From the IMG/VR virus record IMGVR_UViG_3300044678_002200, positions 1 to 20,044 of that record: a stretch of 20,044 nucleotides of DNA; one strand, written 5' to 3'. The stretch comes from a virus. This document shows positions 14,565 to 19,223 of this stretch, piece after piece. The notes under the pieces were generated by a model. It saw only the letters and a program-made list of their open reading frames with translations, was not told the DNA's origin and ran no database searches. The stretch's first letter is position 1. Every line of letters starts with the position of its first letter. The translations under genes were made by a program, and so were the position numbers.

Positions 14565-14759
14565 TTATTCCCGTGGTGGGTGCGTCGGTAGTCCTGTGTC
14601 GCCGGGTTTCTGGGGCTGGCTGAAGACGGTGATGTCGGGGTTTGCTCGCTGCATCCTGGTCAGTGCCCGGATGACCATGACGACGAATCCCGGTGGGTGC
14701 TTGGCGAGCAGGTCACGGATGACCTGCTGCGCGGTGGCCCTGGCGTCCTGGTGGCTCAT
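14565..14759 (-). CDS. Small unknown early protein
   Basis: 64 residues (MSHQDARATAQQVIRDLLAK...), last gene of the leftward early operon. Its ATG overlaps the TAA of the gene before it (TAATG at 14757-14761), which supports translation by coupling. A helical N-terminus with a central hydrophobic run (GFVVMVIRAL) is visible, too short to call a membrane segment. No family recognised. Confidence 0.6.
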   Translation of the reverse strand: MSHQDARATAQQVIRDLLAKHPPGFVVMVIRALTRMQRANPDITVFSQPQKPGDTGLPTHPPRE

Positions 14760-15466
14760 TAGAATCGGCTTTCGCAGGCGATCATCTCCGCGAGGGAGGC
14801 GGGCTTGACTCCGGCCGGGACTGAGTAGGCGATCCCTCCGTCTTCGGTCTCGGTGGCCTCGAGGTCGTCCGTCCGGTAGAATTCCGACGTTTCGTCAATG
14901 TAGGTGTAATTATCGACGAATGCCTGCCGATCGAATGTGCTCCTAATGTGAGTGACTGCGGCAGCACGGTCGCTGAACGCGTACCACTCATTGCTGGCCG
15001 ATGATCCCATGGTGGCAGATTCCAGGATAATCTCAGACTCTGGCGAATCGTGGATAATGTCCCACCAATCGGGGGCGCTCGCCCCGCGATGGTAGTTTGA
15101 TCCATGGCTTGCGATGAGGTCCAATCCTCCCAGCAAATCAGACAAGAACTTGATCTGCTCATCCACGCCCATCTCCATGTCTCCGCCAGAATGCCACTGA
15201 GTCATCTCCTGTAACGCCGCACCGGCCTCATTGGGGTGGTTGGCTTTTAGGTCGGAGACTAGGCCGTCCCTCTCTTCCATCTTGTCGATCATGTCAATCC
15301 ACCAGGAGATGGTGGATTGATCGGCTGTCGCGTCGTAGTCGGAGTTGCCAGTGACGCGGTTGATGTTGGTGTCGTCTGCCGAGAGATCGGCCATCTGGTC
15401 GCCCGATCCGGCTGGGTCGTAGGTCAGGATCTCAGTCTCGTTGCTGTCGGTGTTCAGGATTCTCAT
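14759..15466 (-). CDS. Unknown acidic early protein
   Basis: 235 residues, strongly acidic, with no recognised family. N-terminal part is Asp/Asn/Thr-rich (NTDSNETEILTYDPAGSGDQ); Trp-containing segments follow (STISWWIDMIDKMEE; APDWWDIIHDSPESE), and the C-terminus looks like a separate short tail (VPAGVKPASLAEMIACESRF). No signal peptide or membrane segment. An acidic, DNA-mimic-like composition is compatible with a phage inhibitor of a host nucleic-acid-binding protein, but nothing specific supports that. The 21-nt leader between the previous stop and this ATG (15467-15487) contains only A and C on the coding strand, with no SD. It overlaps the next gene by TAATG. Confidence 0.8.
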   Translation of the reverse strand: MRILNTDSNETEILTYDPAGSGDQMADLSADDTNINRVTGNSDYDATADQSTISWWIDMIDKMEERDGLVSDLKANHPNEAGAALQEMTQWHSGGDMEMGVDEQIKFLSDLLGGLDLIASHGSNYHRGASAPDWWDIIHDSPESEIILESATMGSSASNEWYAFSDRAAAVTHIRSTFDRQAFVDNYTYIDETSEFYRTDDLEATETEDGGIAYSVPAGVKPASLAEMIACESRF

Positions 15467-15487
15467 GGGTGTGGGTGGTTGTGGTGG

Positions 15488-15763
15488 TTAGGCTTTAATT
15501 CCGGCCACTAGGTTCTTGTATTCGGTGACGCTGGCGAGGTCGTCGCGGAACTCCTCGAAGAGGGCTTCGGTGAACTCGCTCGTGAATCCGTCCTCGTCGG
15601 TAGTCATGTCGAGTTCTCCGGAAATGAGAACGTCGCCCTCTGAATTGCACAGTCTAAAGGGCGTGAATCGGATGCCGTTCGAGGTCTGGTAGTCGAGGGA
15701 GACGCCCCCCTGTGTGGTTTCTATGAGGTCAAGGAGCTGTTGGCGGGTGTATTCAGTTTTCAT
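15488..15763 (-). CDS. Unknown early protein
   Basis: 91 residues. The N-terminus MKTEYTRQQLLDLIETTQGGVSLDYQ is helix then strand; the rest is a likely alpha/beta domain with an acidic helix (SEFTEALFEEFRDDLASVTEYKNLVAGIKA). No family recognised and no membrane segment. Its ~49-nt leader (15764-15812) is almost free of G and U in the transcript sense (AC-rich), and there is no SD. It lies between the 57-residue gene upstream and the acidic 235-residue gene downstream in the same orientation. Confidence 0.75.
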   Translation of the reverse strand: MKTEYTRQQLLDLIETTQGGVSLDYQTSNGIRFTPFRLCNSEGDVLISGELDMTTDEDGFTSEFTEALFEEFRDDLASVTEYKNLVAGIKA

Positions 15764-15812
15764 CGGTATGGGTGTGTGTTGTGGTTAGTGTGGTGCGTTG
15801 TTGTGGTGTTGT

Positions 15813-15986
15813 CTAGTTTCTGAAGGGGTTGGGGAGTTGGAGGGATCCGTTTCCGGACCAGTGCCAGCGGTTGTTTAAGATGGCGATCCAGGCGCGGCAG
15901 GTGCTTTGCTTTGGTTCCTGTTTGGTGGCCGCGAGGCGGCGCAAGTAGTCCCGGCGTGCCAGGTCTTTGACTCGGCGGAGGTTCAT
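15813..15986 (-). CDS. Small basic early protein (57 aa)
   Basis: Reading from ATG 15986-15984 to TAG 15815-15813 gives a 57-residue basic protein starting MNLRRVKDLARRDYLRRLAA and ending SLQLPNPFRN. Its ATG overlaps the TGA of the gene upstream (ATGA at 15983-15986), the pattern expected in this operon, so it is preferred over the longer, proline/histidine-rich frame that covers the same bases. The central TCRAWIAILNNRWHWSGNG stretch is compact and aromatic. Charge and size would suit a nucleic-acid-binding or inhibitor peptide, but the family is not recognised. Confidence 0.7.
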   Translation of the reverse strand: MNLRRVKDLARRDYLRRLAATKQEPKQSTCRAWIAILNNRWHWSGNGSLQLPNPFRN

Positions 15987-16243
15987 GGCTGGGCCTCCAC
16001 CTTATAAACACTCCACCCTTGCGGCAGTTTTCCATCCAGGTATGGGTGAACTTTTAGCCCCTGGATCGCTGCGGCATTCTCGGCGTCTTTCTTGCGGCGA
16101 TAGTTACCGACCATGGTGATTTTTGACCCATTGAAGGGGCTTACATACGTTTCTCCTGGTTCTGCAAATCCAAATCGGAAACGACTAAATCCCTTGGTTA
16201 TGTCTCTTTCCTCGAATTTAGGAAGTTCTTGTAGTGAGTTCAT
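15983..16243 (-). CDS. Unknown early protein
   Basis: 86 residues (MNSLQELPKFEERDITKGFSRFRFG...). It looks like a small beta-rich domain (GETYVSPFNGSKITMVGNYRRKKDAENAAAIQG...GWSVYKVEAQP), with basic residues around YRRKK. No family recognised. It overlaps its upstream neighbour by ATGA (16240-16243) and its downstream neighbour likewise (15983-15986), so three consecutive genes appear translationally coupled. Confidence 0.75.
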   Translation of the reverse strand: MNSLQELPKFEERDITKGFSRFRFGFAEPGETYVSPFNGSKITMVGNYRRKKDAENAAAIQGLKVHPYLDGKLPQGWSVYKVEAQP

Positions 16244-16542
16244 CCCTGCACCTCCTCGCCGGTTGCCTTGGCGATTGCTTCCCTAGCTTGTTCCCGTGCT
16301 AGGAAACGGAGTGTTTCACTATGAGGAGAACTTTCTACCCGCTCTAATTCGATCAAAGCGGCCAAGAGTTCCGGTGCGGCCGCGATCAATCGGGCGTTTG
16401 CTCGTCGCTCATTTTCATCTTGGCCGGGCATCTCGCACGTCTCGGCGACTCGGCAGGCATTGTTTTTGGCGATAACTGTTGGCTCTCCTGGAATGGCCTC
16501 CCTGTATTCCCAGGGCCCGGTGGTGTGTTGTGTTGTTGTCAT
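16240..16542 (-). CDS. Phage early protein of the 'GPW...ANARLIAAAPELL' family
   Basis: 100 residues. It has the two signatures of a widespread but uncharacterised phage/prophage family: an N-terminal HTTGPWEYRE segment and a central ENERRANARLIAAAPELLAALIELE helix. Proteins of this type are common in early regions of temperate phages; their function is not established to my knowledge. The ATG is preceded by an AC-rich leader with ACACC immediately before it and no SD. A 16-base element shared with the leader of the 161-residue gene lies 19-34 bases upstream. Confidence 0.85.
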   Translation of the reverse strand: MTTTQHTTGPWEYREAIPGEPTVIAKNNACRVAETCEMPGQDENERRANARLIAAAPELLAALIELERVESSPHSETLRFLAREQAREAIAKATGEEVQG

Positions 16543-16561
16543 GGTGTGCTGTGCCGGTTTG

Positions 16562-16577
16562 CGGTTGGCTCTTCCGT
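16562..16577 (-). promoter_or_regulatory. 16-bp repeated leader element, copy 1
   Basis: On the + strand CGGTTGGCTCTTCCGT; the transcript sense reads ACGGAAGAGCCAACCG. An identical copy lies at 17376-17391. Each copy sits 35-37 bases from its outer end to the start codon of the downstream - strand gene. A regulatory or translation-enhancing element, or a promoter component, is inferred from the conserved position. Confidence 0.45.
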
Positions 16578-16600
16578 TTTGGTGTTGGTGTTGGTGGGTG

Positions 16601-16849
16601 TTAGAGGCTAGTTGCGGCGGCGGCGAATAGGATTTTACGCATGGCGTCGGACTTGTAGCTTTTCAAGGCTTCATCAATGTCGGCGTAGAGCTTCCCGAAA
16701 CCCTTCCATACTCGGTTGCTGGCGTTGTGCTGGCATACTTGGACTCCGTAGGAGTAGAAGGCTACAAGCGCCGAGACCTTGCCGCATGATGCTTCAACGT
16801 AAATCCCGTGCTCAGTTTTCTTAAGGCTGGTTATCGTAATTGGATTCAT
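16601..16849 (-). CDS. Unknown early protein
   Basis: 82 residues. A beta-rich N-terminal half (NPITITSLKKTEHGIYVEASCGKVSALVAFYSYGVQVCQ) and a helical C-terminal half (LYADIDEALKSYKSDAMRKILFAAAATSL). No signal peptide; family not recognised. The 19-nt leader (16850-16868) is AC-rich with CCACACC directly before ATG and no SD. Confidence 0.75.
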   Translation of the reverse strand: MNPITITSLKKTEHGIYVEASCGKVSALVAFYSYGVQVCQHNASNRVWKGFGKLYADIDEALKSYKSDAMRKILFAAAATSL

Positions 16850-16868
16850 GGTGTGGTTCGGTTGGGTG

Positions 16869-17354
16869 TTAGGCGGTGGCGAAATGTTCGGCCCGGATCT
16901 GGTGCCTAGTCTTGGGTGATCCCCACGCGGCGTCGGAGTATCCCGCCAGCGAGGCGATCGCGGCGTTTTTCAGCCCCTCAAGAAAGGCGCGGGCGTTGCT
17001 GGTCTCCCATTCGGGGTGTTCACAGCTCTGATAATCAAGGCAGGATATGGCCTTCAGTACCTGTACGGGCTCGAAATCCCATGCGTTGAGCATGTCATCG
17101 AGTTTGTTCGGCGTGATCGTGAAGAGGTCAATCGGTGCCGGATCGTTAGGATACCGATGATTGACGCTCTTGACGTTCTCCTTCCAGAGCTCCGACGCGA
17201 ATGCGGCGGCGCCTTCGGGGTCGTACTGACTGATTTCCTTGGCCTCGTTGTTCCACCAGGTGAATTTCCCGTGGGATCCCCAGTTGATCCGACGGCTCAG
17301 GGCTGCCGCGACGAGGTAGATGATGTGGTTTTCGCTGACTATGTATGCACTCAT
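16869..17354 (-). CDS. Unknown early protein
   Basis: 161 residues. Aromatic and mixed charge, probably globular: AALSRRINWGSHGKFTWWNNEAKEI, HRYPNDPAPIDLFTITPNKLDDMLNAWDFEPVQVLKAISCLDYQS, and a C-terminal segment with GYSDAAWGSPKTRHQIRAEHF. No membrane segment or known motif. The 118-base spacer upstream (17355-17472) contains copy 2 of the 16-bp leader element and a tandem 10-bp repeat, so this gene may begin its own transcript, separate from the RHH/lipoprotein genes upstream. Confidence 0.8.
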   Translation of the reverse strand: MSAYIVSENHIIYLVAAALSRRINWGSHGKFTWWNNEAKEISQYDPEGAAAFASELWKENVKSVNHRYPNDPAPIDLFTITPNKLDDMLNAWDFEPVQVLKAISCLDYQSCEHPEWETSNARAFLEGLKNAAIASLAGYSDAAWGSPKTRHQIRAEHFATA

Positions 17355-17375
17355 TTTTGATTTGCCCGTTTGGTC

Positions 17376-17391
17376 GGTTGGCTCTTCCGTG
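17376..17391 (-). promoter_or_regulatory. 16-bp repeated leader element, copy 2
   Basis: Exact copy of the element at 16562-16577 (CGGTTGGCTCTTCCGT on +), with further similarity on its left side (CCGTTTGG against CGGTTTG). It is placed at nearly the same distance from the start of the 161-residue gene as copy 1 is from the 100-residue gene. Confidence 0.45.
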
Positions 17392-17427
17392 GTGATACTC
17401 TCTCATGGGTTCCCACTGGAACGCAAG

Positions 17428-17447
17428 AGAAATCTTTAGAAATCTTT
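17428..17447. repeat. Tandem 10-bp direct repeat, AGAAATCTTT x2
   Basis: Two perfect, abutting copies, spaced by one helical turn, in the only sizeable spacer of the leftward operon. Spacing by one turn is typical for a protein binding site on one DNA face, so this is a candidate operator for the 161-residue gene. Confidence 0.5.
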
Positions 17448-17472
17448 TATGCCCTGCGAAACGGCTTAAAAC

Positions 17473-17748
17473 CTAGCTCGGCGGGCGGTTGCGGTCGTCC
17501 TTCTCGGCTGCCCTTCGTGCTTTCTGGAGTGTGTTCGAGGGGATTTTCCCGGTGCCAGTGACGCGGGGAAACGTGGTCCCGGCAAGCACGGAAGCCGTCA
17601 CCGCGGCGCTAATGTAGCCCCCGCGTGAAAGCCCGCTTTCCCTGGCAAGAAAGTCCATGGCGGCGAGCACCTCGACGCAGAGTGTCGAACTGATGCTGGC
17701 TTTCCCTTTCCCCGGGCCGTTTCCCGTGCGTTCGTTCTTCTTGGTCAT
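17473..17748 (-). CDS. Ribbon-helix-helix-like small protein
   Basis: 91 residues from ATG 17748-17746, which overlaps the TAA of the lipoprotein gene (TAATG); a longer in-frame extension into that gene is rejected. After a basic N-terminus (TKKNERTGNGPGKGK), the segment ASISSTLCVEVLAAMDFLARESGLSRGGYISAAVTASV fits the strand-helix-turn-helix layout of CopG/Arc (RHH) DNA-binding proteins. The C-terminus is basic and helical (LQKARRAAEKDDRNRPPS). A role as transcription or plasmid/phage-copy regulator is inferred from the fold only; I am moderately sure of the fold. Confidence 0.7.
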   Translation of the reverse strand: MTKKNERTGNGPGKGKASISSTLCVEVLAAMDFLARESGLSRGGYISAAVTASVLAGTTFPRVTGTGKIPSNTLQKARRAAEKDDRNRPPS

Positions 17749-18062
17749 TAGTAGGTGAAGTTGGAATTTGTGGCGTTTGTAAGTTCCTTCTGAATCAATG
17801 CCGCCGCTTTGATGGCAGTGTCGCGCTCTAAGATCGGCCGCCAAAGGCTGAGGGTTCCACCATTGGCCGGGATCTTGGCGAGCTGCCATGCCTCTCCAGT
17901 GGTCGTATCAATTCGGAGGGTTGTCCTGGTTCCGTTTTCGGGATCGGTTCCCTCGTGTAGTGCGTACTTGGCAGACTGCGAACAGGAAGCACACAGAGCA
18001 CAAAGGAACAACAGGAGCAGGAGTAATACAAATGGACTTGTCTTTCTTGTGCGGTTTCTCAT
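17748..18062 (-). CDS. Small lipoprotein
   Basis: 104 residues if started at ATG 18062-18060; a TTG start at 18077 would add five residues (MQITF) ahead of the natural signal peptide. The N-terminus MRNRTRKTSPF is basic, followed by a Leu-rich core and LCALCAS-C27, where C27 with Ala/Ser before it is the likely lipidated cysteine. The mature part is a small mixed domain (KYALHEGTDPENGTRTTLRIDTTTGEAWQLAKIP). Possible roles are a superinfection-exclusion lipoprotein or, less likely from its place in the early region, a spanin-type lysis lipoprotein. No family match is evident. Confidence 0.7.
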   Translation of the reverse strand: MRNRTRKTSPFVLLLLLLFLCALCASCSQSAKYALHEGTDPENGTRTTLRIDTTTGEAWQLAKIPANGGTLSLWRPILERDTAIKAAALIQKELTNATNSNFTY

Positions 18063-18080
18063 AAAGGTAATCTGCAATCT

Positions 18081-18395
18081 CTACGATGTTGCCCGGCGTT
18101 TCGTTTGGTTTAACGCGGCCTGCGGTCCGGGGTTATTCTTCTTGGCATGAAAACCAATCCTGGGCGTGTTCGCCGGGGGCTCTTCGGCCACTTTAGCGGT
18201 TTCTGATTGTGCAGGAGGATAGACGCGGCTCAGGAGGTTGGTCCGGTCAAGCTGCTCTATGGTGTCCAGAAACTCGGAAATTGCGGTGACGGCCAAGTCC
18301 GCTTTGGTGATCCCGCGATCGTCACAGAACTTATCGAGTCGGGCCTTTAATGCCTTTGGCAGTCTGAAGTTGAAAGTGCTTTCCCGCTTCTTCAT
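18081..18395 (-). CDS. Ribbon-helix-helix repressor-like protein, leftward arm of the switch
   Basis: 104 residues from ATG 18395-18393; a TTG six codons upstream would overlap the candidate operator and is less likely. Residues about 5-45 (STFNFRLPKALKARLDKFCDDRGITKADLAVTAISEFLDT) show the RHH pattern: a short strand (FNFRLP), then two helices separated by a Gly turn. The C-terminal half is long, Pro/Ala-rich and basic at the end (AALNQTKRRATS), probably flexible. It is divergent from the RHH gene at 18488 and shares the TGTGSCACA sites between them, so it is probably one partner in a bistable early switch that sets lysogeny or early-operon expression. First gene of the leftward operon. Confidence 0.8.
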   Translation of the reverse strand: MKKRESTFNFRLPKALKARLDKFCDDRGITKADLAVTAISEFLDTIEQLDRTNLLSRVYPPAQSETAKVAEEPPANTPRIGFHAKKNNPGPQAALNQTKRRATS

Positions 18396-18403
18396 GCACC
18401 CAA

Positions 18404-18412
18404 TGTGCCACA
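18404..18412. promoter_or_regulatory. TGTGSCACA candidate operator 1
   Basis: TGTGCCACA, a near-perfect palindrome around the centre base, eight bases upstream of the leftward RHH start codon. Three such 9-mers occur within 234 bp here. Confidence 0.55.
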
Positions 18413-18451
18413 ATGGAAATTCCCTGCACTAAGAATTTCGCTTATTTGTGT

Positions 18452-18479
18452 TTGACTTGTGCCACAGTTCATATACAAC
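18452..18479 (+). promoter_or_regulatory. Candidate rightward promoter with leaderless start
   Basis: TTGACT (18452-18457), 16 bp spacer, TACAAC (18474-18479); TATACA overlaps at 18472. The predicted start of transcription would be about 7-9 bases after, practically at ATG 18488, and no SD precedes that ATG, so the RHH message may be leaderless. Operator 2 lies in the spacer between the -35 and -10 elements. Confidence 0.4.
18458..18466. promoter_or_regulatory. TGTGSCACA candidate operator 2
   Basis: TGTGCCACA in the same orientation as operator 1, 54 bp away, placed between the -35 and -10 of the candidate rightward promoter, where a bound repressor would block polymerase. Confidence 0.55.
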
Positions 18480-18487
18480 TCGTGTCC

Positions 18488-18676
18488 ATGCCCGATCAAC
18501 TCGACGCAACCATGACCATGAGAATCCCCGTTGAACTCAAGGCGCGACTCCGCGCGGAAGCCGATAAACACTGGCTGAAACCTTCCGATGTCGCACGCAT
18601 CGCCATCCGTGATTTCTTGGATGCAAAGTGTGGCACAACCGAATTGCAAGCGAATCACGAGGAGGTTGAGAAATGA
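18488..18676 (+). CDS. Ribbon-helix-helix protein, rightward arm of the switch
   Basis: 62 residues from ATG 18488; an in-frame ATG 75 bases upstream would extend the frame through the promoter/operator and is rejected. Residues about 9-45 (TMTMRIPVELKARLRAEADKHWLKPSDVARIAIRDFLD) form a clear RHH: strand TMTMRIP, first helix VELKARLRAEADKHW, second helix SDVARIAIRDFL. It pairs with the divergent RHH gene across shared TGTGSCACA sites, a third one lying inside its own coding end (18629-18637). Likely a Cro-like or Arc/Mnt-like early regulator. The stop overlaps the next ATG (ATGA). Confidence 0.85.
   Translation: MPDQLDATMTMRIPVELKARLRAEADKHWLKPSDVARIAIRDFLDAKCGTTELQANHEEVEK
18629..18637. promoter_or_regulatory. 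TGTGSCACA candidate operator 3 (intragenic)
   Basis: TGTGGCACA, the reverse complement of operators 1 and 2, within the 3' part of the rightward RHH gene, about 170 bp from operator 2. This distance would allow looping or cooperative repression. Confidence 0.45.
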
Positions 18677-18807
18677 GCGCCCACGCCTTCATTCTTGAGC
18701 TTTTGGGGATCGGGTTCTTGCTTTCCCTGGCAATCTTCTCCGGGCCTCTCTCTGCCGCCGCCCTTTCTTTTTTTTACGGTTCCAACAACCGGAGGGTAAG
18801 AAAATGA
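18673..18807 (+). CDS. Mini membrane protein (44 aa)
   Basis: 44 residues from ATG 18673, which overlaps the stop of the RHH gene (ATGA) and is preceded by a strong SD, AGGAGG at 18660-18665 with seven bases spacing. Residues about 5-34 are hydrophobic (FILELLGIGFLLSLAIFSGP...AAALSFF), followed by a basic end (NNRRVRK), giving one membrane helix with a positively charged cytoplasmic tail. A superinfection-immunity or holin-like small protein is possible; nothing diagnostic is present. A T8 tract lies near its end (18768-18775), and its ATGA stop overlap carries the next start. Confidence 0.75.
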   Translation: MSAHAFILELLGIGFLLSLAIFSGPLSAAALSFFYGSNNRRVRK

Positions 18808-19025
18808 GCATCGCGGGGGAACTGGTGCGTCTGGAGGTCTGGCCGTCGAGGAAGACCCGCGTCATTCTTGAGAAGTTAAAACCCGCATGGCTCCTCGCCA
18901 TGCACCCCGGCGTTTCTTTTTTTTATAGGGTAGAAGTCAATAATGACACAAGGACACTAACTCCCGACCCTTCGAGGGCTCGTGATGTCTTCCGGGAGTC
19001 GTGCCGCTGGGCTGCTAAAGCATGA
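18804..19025 (+). CDS. Unknown small protein
   Basis: 73 residues from ATG 18804, with an SD (GGAGGG, 18791-18796, seven bases before ATG) and ATGA overlap with the mini membrane protein. The sequence MSIAGELVRLEVWPSRKTRVILEKLKPAWLLAMHPGVSFFYRVEV looks like a small alpha/beta domain; the C-terminus is basic and Arg-rich. No family recognised. It contains a T8 tract (18917-18924) in the identical context TTTCTTTTTTTTA and encodes SFFY there, as the previous gene does at its own tract. Its stop overlaps the next gene (ATGA). Confidence 0.7.
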   Translation: MSIAGELVRLEVWPSRKTRVILEKLKPAWLLAMHPGVSFFYRVEVNNDTRTLTPDPSRARDVFRESCRWAAKA

Positions 19026-19222
19026 GCGCGACCACTTCCACCACTCCGGCCCGCTGGCTGACTTCCCGCGAGGTGTGCGACCGCCTCGGGATCCACTTGA
19101 ACACGCTCGCCCGTTACGTCGCTGCGGGCGAGTTCGGCAAGGTTCTCTTTCTGAGCCGGAAGGATAGGCGGATCTCTGAAACTGCACTGGATGCGTTCAT
19201 CGCCCGCCGCTTAGTTGGATAA
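19022..19222 (+). CDS. Excisionase/MerR-type helix-turn-helix protein
   Basis: 66 residues. ARWLTSREVCDRLGIHLNTLARYVAAGEFGKVLFLSRKDRRISETALDAFIARRLVG has the layout of the small winged-helix/HTH family used by excisionases and other phage DNA-binding proteins: LTxxEVxxRLGIxxNTLxRYVxxGE, then a basic wing, then xxRISExALDAFIARR. It could be the directionality factor (Xis) for the integrase, or a regulator of the early or packaging genes; the first is favoured since an attP and integrase exist. No SD precedes its ATG, which overlaps the upstream stop (ATGA), so coupling is likely. Confidence 0.85.
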   Translation: MSATTSTTPARWLTSREVCDRLGIHLNTLARYVAAGEFGKVLFLSRKDRRISETALDAFIARRLVG

Positions 19223-19223
19223 C

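Noticed and set aside
15760-16035. 91-codon - strand frame, Pro/His/Thr-rich
   Set aside because: Its sequence is low complexity, crosses the AC-rich leader of the next gene and overlaps two neighbouring genes; the 57-residue frame 15813-15986 with an ATGA overlap explains the bases better.
17473-17889. Longer 138-residue version of the RHH-like protein
   Set aside because: The extra N-terminus is antisense-like sequence from within the lipoprotein gene; the TAATG-coupled start at 17748 is typical of the operon.
17748-18062. Outer-membrane spanin
   Set aside because: A lipoprotein signal is present, but no adjacent inner-membrane spanin, holin or endolysin gene is visible, and the gene is in the early operon.
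18392-18658. 88-codon - strand frame over the RHH promoter
   Set aside because: It lies antisense to the rightward RHH gene and would cover the operators; no start signal.
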